This document shows, piece by piece, positions 6,139-10,736 of a DNA stretch of 10,736 bases (positions within the stretch are counted from its first letter, which is position 1; each line of letters starts with the position of its first letter). The notes beneath the pieces are model-generated. The model did no database searches. It was not told the origin of the DNA and saw nothing but the letters and a program-made list of their open reading frames with translations. This DNA is from an uncultured Collinsella sp. (lineage in GTDB: Bacteria; Actinomycetota; Coriobacteriia; Coriobacteriales; Coriobacteriaceae): NCBI GenBank assembly GCA_900548495.1, contig URKT01000071.1, forward strand, positions 1 to 10,736, in the 5' to 3' direction. The position numbers were made by a program, and so were the translations under genes.

Positions 6139-6166
6139 CCCGCCGAGCTTGCCCCGGCGGGCTTTT
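6139..6166 (+). terminator. Terminator-like hairpin in the mfd leader
   Basis: CCCGCCG (6139-6145) pairs perfectly with CGGCGGG (6155-6161) across a 9-base loop, and TTTT follows at 6163-6166. It ends 25 bases before the mfd start codon. If the candidate promoter upstream is real, this hairpin lies inside the leader and could act as an attenuator; otherwise it is simply a second terminator for nth read-through. The stem is strong and the T-run short. Confidence 0.5.
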
Positions 6167-6180
6167 GGCGTTGCGATGCC

Positions 6181-6186
6181 GGAGGA
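6181..6186 (+). promoter_or_regulatory. Ribosome binding site that fixes the mfd start
   Basis: GGAGGA lies five bases before ATG 6192. In-frame TTG 6165 overlaps the T-run of the leader hairpin and has no ribosome binding site. Confidence 0.8.
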
Positions 6187-6191
6187 ACAGC

Positions 6192-9100
6192 ATGCTCATT
6201 CACCGTATAGCCGCGCAGCTCTACACTGCCGAGGCGCTGCAGACCGTCGAGGCCGGACTCGATGCCGGCGAGGACGTGACGCTGGCCGTGTCGCAGTCGG
6301 GCCGCACGCTTATGGCGGCAGCCCAGTTTGCGCGCCGCCCGCGCCCGACGGTCTACATTGTGAGTGGCGAGGATGCGGCCGATCGCGCCGCGCGTAGCCT
6401 TGCCGCCTACGTGGGCCTGGCGCACGTGTGCCGTTTTCCCGAGCGCAAGGACTATCCGTGGCGCGAGCAGGCGCCCGACGATGCCGTGGTGGCGCAGCGC
6501 TGCGAGGCTCTGGGGCGCATCGTGCGCGGGGACAACTGTATCATGGTTGCCTCGGCCCGTGCGCTGCTGCGCTGCGTGCCGCCGGTCGAGAGTCGCTATT
6601 GGGAGTCCACCACTTTTGCGGTGGGCGAGGAGATTCCTTTTGACGAGGTGCCGCAGCGCCTGGTGGGCATGGGCTACACCAATGCCGGTGCCGCTGATGC
6701 GCCCGGTCTGTTCCGCGTTCACGGCGACACCGTCGAGGTGTTTCCCGCGCAGGAAAAGGCGCCCGTGCGCATTGAGTTCTTTGGCGACGAGATCGATCGC
6801 ATACGCCGCATGGTGAGCTCCACGGGGCAGACCATCGGCAACGAGGACAGTATCGAGATCTTCCCCTGCCGTGAGCTGGCGCTTACCGACGATGCGGTCC
6901 ACAACATGCATGTGGCGCTCTATCGCGCCAGCCAGGACGATAGCAAGCTGGCGGCGCTGCTCGAGATGGTGGATGCACGCATCGTCACGCCCGAGCTCGA
7001 CCGCTTTTTGCCGGTGATGTACGGCCAGACCGTAAGCCCGTTGGCGCACGTGAGCGGCAAGGCGCTCGTGGTTCTGTCCGAGCCGCGCTCGCTGTTCGAC
7101 GACTGCCTGCGTGCCTACGAGGATATCGAGGCCCGTGCCGGCGAGGCGGGGATTGACCGCCTGGACGGTCTGTACGTGCGCGCTCAACAGCTCGATTTTG
7201 GTGCCCAGCAGCGCCTGAACTATGTGAGCCTCATCCGTGCCGGCGGTGCGGTGACGGCCGAGCTCAAGATTGAACAGCCGGCCATCGCAGGCTCGGACAA
7301 CCGTTTTATGACGCGCATCCAGGAGGTCGTGGACAAGCGCTATGCCTGCGTGTTTGCCATCCCCGACCGCGGTGCGCGCGAGTCGATGGAGCTCACCTTT
7401 GGCGACGAGGGCATTACCTTTGAGGAATCGCTGACCGCGGCGCCCGAAAATGTCGGCGCTATCGGCGACCGCGTGCGCGTGACAGCGGCGGATTCCGCCG
7501 ACCGTGCCGCACGCCAGGAGGCCCATGCTTCCATTCGCGAGCGTAAGGCCGACGCGCTCAACGCCCGCTCGCTCGAGGCGGGTGCCGCGCAGGCTGTCGC
7601 CGGCGCCGCCGTGCCCACCATCTCGCGCGGACGCGTGACCTTTGTCGATGCCGCTCTGCCGCAGGGCGTGGTGGTGCCCGATGCCAACCTGGCCGTGTTC
7701 TCGATCGCCGACCTCAACGCCCGCATGGATGCCAACCGCGCGCGCAGCCGCCGCAAGGTTGACATCACGCAGATCACCTTCCCGTTTAAGCCGGGCGACT
7801 ACGTGGTGCACGCCACTCACGGCATCGCGCTCTTTAGCGAGATCGCGCGCCAGGAAGTGGGCGGCAAGGAGCGCGACTACTTTTTGCTGGAATATGCCGA
7901 CGGCGACAAGCTCTACGTGCCGCTCGAGCAGGTCGACCGCATCACACGCTATGTTGGCCCCGACGGCGACAAGCCGCGCCTGACCAGGCTCAATACCGCC
8001 GACTGGACGCGTGCCACCAACAAGGCACGCAAGAACGCCAAAAAGCTGGCGTTTGACCTGGTCGACCTGTATACGCGCCGCTCGTCGATTACCGGTATCG
8101 CCTGCCCGCCCGACACGCCCGAGCAGATCGAGATGGAGGAGAGCTTTCCCTACGACGAGACGCGCGACCAGCTGGAGGCTATTGCCGACATCAAGGCCGA
8201 CATGGAAGCGCCCAAGCCCATGGACCGCCTGCTGTGCGGCGACGTGGGCTTTGGCAAGACCGAGGTCGCCCTGCGTGCGGCGTTTAAGTGTGTGGACTCC
8301 GGCCGCCAGGTCATGGTGCTCTGCCCCACGACCATTCTGGCCCAGCAGCACTACGAGACGTTCTTTGAGCGCTTTGCCCCGTTTGGCCTCGAGGTCGAAG
8401 TGCTCAGCCGCTTCCGCACCCCGGCGCAGCAGAAGCGCGCGCTCAAGGCGTTTGCCGAGGGCACGATTGATGTGCTCATCGGCACGCACCGCTTGCTTTC
8501 TGCCGACGTGAACCCCAAGAACCTGGGCATGGTGATCATCGACGAGGAGCAGCGCTTTGGCGTGCAGCACAAGGAGCAGCTCAAGAACCTGCGCGAGCAG
8601 ATTGACGTGCTCACGCTTTCGGCAACGCCTATTCCGCGAACCATGCAGATGGCCACGAGCGGCGTGCGCGACATGAGCCTAATCACCACGCCGCCGACCG
8701 GGCGTCGTCCCGTGATCGTGCACGTGGGGGAGTACGACCCCGACGTGGTGAGTGCGGCGATTCGCCTGGAGGTGGGCCGCGGCGGTCAGGTGTATTACGT
8801 GTCCAACCGCGTCAAGACCATCGATGATGCCGTGGCGCGCGTGCACGAGGCCGCGCCCGAGGCGCGCGTGGGCGTGGCGCACGGCAAGATGAGCCCGCGC
8901 GAGGTCGAGGACGTGATGATCGAGTTCGCGACCAAGAAGATTGACGTGCTTATTGCCACGACCATCGTGGAAAGCGGCATCGACAACGCGACCGCCAACA
9001 CGCTCATCATCGAGGACTCGCAGCGCCTGGGCCTGGCGCAGCTCTACCAGCTCAAGGGCCGTGTGGGCCGCTCTGCCACGCAGGCCTACGCGTACTTTAT

Positions 9101-9824
9101 GTTCCCGGGTGAGCTGCCGCTCACCGAGGAGGCAACGGCGCGCCTGACCGCGCTTTCCGAATTCCAGGACCTGGGCAGCGGCATGCGCATCGCCATGCGC
9201 GACCTGGAGATCCGCGGCGCCGGCTCGCTTATGGGCGCCGAGCAGCACGGCAACCTGTCGAGTGTGGGTTTTGACCTGTTTACGCAGATGCTGGGACAGG
9301 CCGTGGCCGAGGCGCGCGGCGACGACGATGCCGGCGTGGAGGCGGCGAGCGTGGGCATCAACCTGCCGGCCGACTACTTCTTGTCCGAGGAGTACTTGCC
9401 GGCGGTGGATCAGCGCGTGCTCGTGTACCGTAAGCTCGCGGCGGCCGAGGACCTGGAGAGCATCGACGAGGTGCAGGAAGAGACCGAGGCCGCGCACGGT
9501 GAGCTGCCGCTGGCGGGGCTCAACCTGTTCAACCGCGCGCGTATTCGTATCCGTGGCGAGCGCTTGGGGCTCGAGAGCGTCACGCTCAGCGGCGGCCGCA
9601 TTACGTTTTTGGGCGTCGACGTGCCCAAGAAGGTGGCCTTTGAGCTTAAGACCCGCTATGGCGCGGTGAACTTCCCCAAGAGCCGCAAGCTGTCGGTGCC
9701 CTACAAGGCAGGCGCTGGTGTGGGCAGCGGCCTGGGTCGCGGCCTCGACGCCAACGACGGCACCGGCCCGGTGGCCGCGGCACTCATGCTGCTGCAGCAA
9801 TTAGGCGCGAGTGACGATGACTGA
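6192..9824 (+). CDS. mfd: Transcription-repair coupling factor Mfd
   Basis: Mfd binds RNA polymerase stalled at DNA lesions, pushes it off using an ATP-driven DNA translocase, and recruits UvrA for nucleotide excision repair. The protein has 1210 residues, slightly longer than E. coli Mfd (1148). The N-terminal part (about 1-330) is the degenerate UvrB-like region, including FPERKDYPW and VEVFPAQEKAPVRIEFFGDEID. The RNA-polymerase-interacting domain begins at FPFKPGDYVVHATHGI (G535 D536 Y537). The helicase motor has Walker A GDVGFGKTE (683-691), DEEQ (784-787), LSATPIPRTM, and QLKGRVGRS (953-961). The TRG region and the C-terminal TRCF domain (about 1040-1150) follow. All motor motifs are intact. 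An Ala/Arg-rich, probably flexible stretch at about 434-476 seems longer than in E. coli Mfd. The last 35 residues are Gly/Ala-rich. It appears to be transcribed separately from nth and may continue into the PAP2 gene. Confidence 0.97.
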   Translation: MLIHRIAAQLYTAEALQTVEAGLDAGEDVTLAVSQSGRTLMAAAQFARRPRPTVYIVSGEDAADRAARSLAAYVGLAHVCRFPERKDYPWREQAPDDAVVAQRCEALGRIVRGDNCIMVASARALLRCVPPVESRYWESTTFAVGEEIPFDEVPQRLVGMGYTNAGAADAPGLFRVHGDTVEVFPAQEKAPVRIEFFGDEIDRIRRMVSSTGQTIGNEDSIEIFPCRELALTDDAVHNMHVALYRASQDDSKLAALLEMVDARIVTPELDRFLPVMYGQTVSPLAHVSGKALVVLSEPRSLFDDCLRAYEDIEARAGEAGIDRLDGLYVRAQQLDFGAQQRLNYVSLIRAGGAVTAELKIEQPAIAGSDNRFMTRIQEVVDKRYACVFAIPDRGARESMELTFGDEGITFEESLTAAPENVGAIGDRVRVTAADSADRAARQEAHASIRERKADALNARSLEAGAAQAVAGAAVPTISRGRVTFVDAALPQGVVVPDANLAVFSIADLNARMDANRARSRRKVDITQITFPFKPGDYVVHATHGIALFSEIARQEVGGKERDYFLLEYADGDKLYVPLEQVDRITRYVGPDGDKPRLTRLNTADWTRATNKARKNAKKLAFDLVDLYTRRSSITGIACPPDTPEQIEMEESFPYDETRDQLEAIADIKADMEAPKPMDRLLCGDVGFGKTEVALRAAFKCVDSGRQVMVLCPTTILAQQHYETFFERFAPFGLEVEVLSRFRTPAQQKRALKAFAEGTIDVLIGTHRLLSADVNPKNLGMVIIDEEQRFGVQHKEQLKNLREQIDVLTLSATPIPRTMQMATSGVRDMSLITTPPTGRRPVIVHVGEYDPDVVSAAIRLEVGRGGQVYYVSNRVKTIDDAVARVHEAAPEARVGVAHGKMSPREVEDVMIEFATKKIDVLIATTIVESGIDNATANTLIIEDSQRLGLAQLYQLKGRVGRSATQAYAYFMFPGELPLTEEATARLTALSEFQDLGSGMRIAMRDLEIRGAGSLMGAEQHGNLSSVGFDLFTQMLGQAVAEARGDDDAGVEAASVGINLPADYFLSEEYLPAVDQRVLVYRKLAAAEDLESIDEVQEETEAAHGELPLAGLNLFNRARIRIRGERLGLESVTLSGGRITFLGVDVPKKVAFELKTRYGAVNFPKSRKLSVPYKAGAGVGSGLGRGLDANDGTGPVAAALMLLQQLGASDDD

Positions 9825-9835
9825 CAAGTAAGGGG

Positions 9836-9871
9836 CGTAGCGGGGCGGAGTCATCTTTGCCCCGCCACGTT
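9836..9871 (+). terminator. Strong hairpin after mfd with poor T-run
   Basis: The stem CGTAGCGGGGC (9836-9846) pairs with GCCCCGCCACG (9859-9869) with one A-C mismatch, over a 12-base loop. Only two T follow directly (TTGCAGGTT), so termination may be partial, or the hairpin may instead stabilise the mfd message end. No promoter was recognised between it and the next gene, which suggests some read-through. Confidence 0.45.
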
Positions 9872-9904
9872 GCAGGTTGATTCCAGCCACATCGAAAGGA
9901 AAGC

Positions 9905-10736
9905 ATGTTCGGATACATCTATAAGAAAGATGTCGCCATTATCGCGGTTATCCTGTGCCTTTGTCTGGGCGTGGGCAGCTTCTTCGATTATCAGATCTCG
10001 TGCGCGCTGTTCAACATCGGCAGCATGTACGGCCGCTTTATCGAGGCTGCCGGCGAGCTGCCGTTTGAGCTGACGGCGAGCATCGCAGGCGTTATGCTCG
10101 TGCGAGCGGTGCGTCCCGACTCCAGGGGGAGCAAATGGCTCGCCGTGCTCGGCATCCTCGTTAACGTTGGTCTGGCTGGCTACGAGATCGTTTCGTCCCT
10201 GCGGGTTGGCGGCAAACTCATTGCCGTTCAGCTGGTGCTGACGTTTGTGCTGGTGATTGCTGCTAACTTTATCGTCTATCGTCTCACGCGCGACACCGCG
10301 CCCGACGAGCTTATGCGCTGGGCGTTGATGGTGCTGGCCGTGTGGGCCGCTCAAGCCATCATCCTCAACGTCATTGTTAAGCCGCTGTGGTCGCGCCCGC
10401 GCATGCGCGTGATCGAGGTGACGCAGGGACTCGAGTTTCAGCCGTGGTGGGTGATCGGCAACCCCGACAAGTGGGCCTATATTGCCGCCGGTGTAGTCAA
10501 GGACGGCTTTAAGTCGTTTGCGAGCGGACACACGGCGCACGCGGCGATCGGTCTTATGCTCGCTGGGCTTCCCGCGACGGCCTTTAAGGAAAAGCCGTCG
10601 CGCCGTCGTGTGGTCTTTTGGACGGCGGCTGTGGTCGCGGCGCTCGTCGCGTTTGGCCGCATCGTGATCGGAGCGCACTTTTTGAGTGACGTGAGCTGCG
10701 GTTTTGCCCTGGTACTGGCGCTTGAGTGCCTTGCCG
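9905..10736 (+). CDS. PAP2-family membrane phosphatase (3' end beyond the window)
   Basis: The open frame runs from ATG 9905 to the window edge: 277 complete codons with no stop, so the gene is partial. AAGGA at 9896-9900 gives the ribosome binding site. The protein has several hydrophobic segments (about 10-26, 57-67, 78-97, 106-125, 138-158, 212-223, 238-250 and 264-277). It carries the three phosphatase motifs of the type 2 phosphatidic acid phosphatase superfamily: KPLWSRPRM (K159, R164, R166), ASGH (206-209, with H209), and GRIVIGAHFLSD (R252, H258, D262). The likely reaction is dephosphorylation of a lipid phosphate such as undecaprenyl pyrophosphate, phosphatidylglycerophosphate or phosphatidic acid at the outer face of the membrane; the substrate cannot be chosen from sequence. 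Two positions differ from the textbook motifs: Met167 in place of the second Pro, and Gly251 in place of Ser before Arg. Catalytic residues are present. Confidence 0.88.
   Translation, partial: MFGYIYKKDVAIIAVILCLCLGVGSFFDYQISCALFNIGSMYGRFIEAAGELPFELTASIAGVMLVRAVRPDSRGSKWLAVLGILVNVGLAGYEIVSSLRVGGKLIAVQLVLTFVLVIAANFIVYRLTRDTAPDELMRWALMVLAVWAAQAIILNVIVKPLWSRPRMRVIEVTQGLEFQPWWVIGNPDKWAYIAAGVVKDGFKSFASGHTAHAAIGLMLAGLPATAFKEKPSRRRVVFWTAAVVAALVAFGRIVIGAHFLSDVSCGFALVLALECLA

Noticed and set aside
6112..6210. Possible leader peptide of 32 codons overlapping the mfd start
   Set aside because: It has no ribosome binding site at a suitable distance, and its ATG overlaps the candidate -10 box, so it might not even be transcribed. 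Nothing in its sequence suggests attenuation.
5940..8570. Very long open frame on the - strand opposite mfd (876 codons)
   Set aside because: It is opposite a gene with complete Mfd motifs. Long antisense frames are expected from GC-rich codon use, and the translation is Arg/His/Leu-rich with no recognisable domain.
8679..9800. Long - strand open frame opposite the 3' half of mfd
   Set aside because: Same codon-bias artefact; Arg/His-rich product without motifs.
1..10736. CRISPR arrays, tRNA or rRNA genes, transposases and integrases
   Set aside because: I looked for regularly spaced repeats, tRNA-like cloverleaf ends and mobile-element proteins by eye and saw none.

Overview
The window is GC-rich, all annotated genes lie on the + strand, and intergenic gaps are short with strong AGGAGG-type ribosome binding sites. 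It looks like a chromosomal stretch of a high-GC Gram-positive bacterium. My best guess from gene style and protein sequence is a gut-associated member of the Coriobacteriia such as Collinsella; this is an inference from memory of the families and was not checked by a search.

Layout from left to right. Positions 1-95 hold the tail of an upstream transcription unit closed by a strong intrinsic terminator. A repeat-containing non-coding stretch follows, then a small single-pass membrane protein of unknown function (348-758). Next is a two-gene unit whose base composition and codon use differ visibly from its neighbours: a DUF6036/AbiEii-like nucleotidyltransferase (882-1412) and a helix-turn-helix protein that starts at a TTG overlapping the first gene's stop codon (1409-1969). 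I read this as a toxin-antitoxin or phage-defence type module inserted in otherwise housekeeping DNA. It is the most interesting item in the window.

The rest is core-genome style. It contains rmuC (2021-3376, with its own terminator), an ABC exporter half-transporter (3503-5305), nth endonuclease III (5369-6034), mfd transcription-repair coupling factor (6192-9824), and a PAP2-type membrane phosphatase (9905 to the window end, cut off). Three of these genes (rmuC, nth, mfd) act on damaged or stalled DNA. RmuC is linked to recombination and genome rearrangement, Nth removes oxidised pyrimidines, and Mfd clears RNA polymerase stalled at lesions and recruits UvrA. Gaps, terminators and promoter-like boxes suggest that most genes are transcribed separately rather than as one operon.

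No tRNA, rRNA, CRISPR array, transposase, integrase or insertion-sequence ends were recognised. Apart from the nucleotidyltransferase/HTH pair, I see no convincing candidate for an undescribed system.
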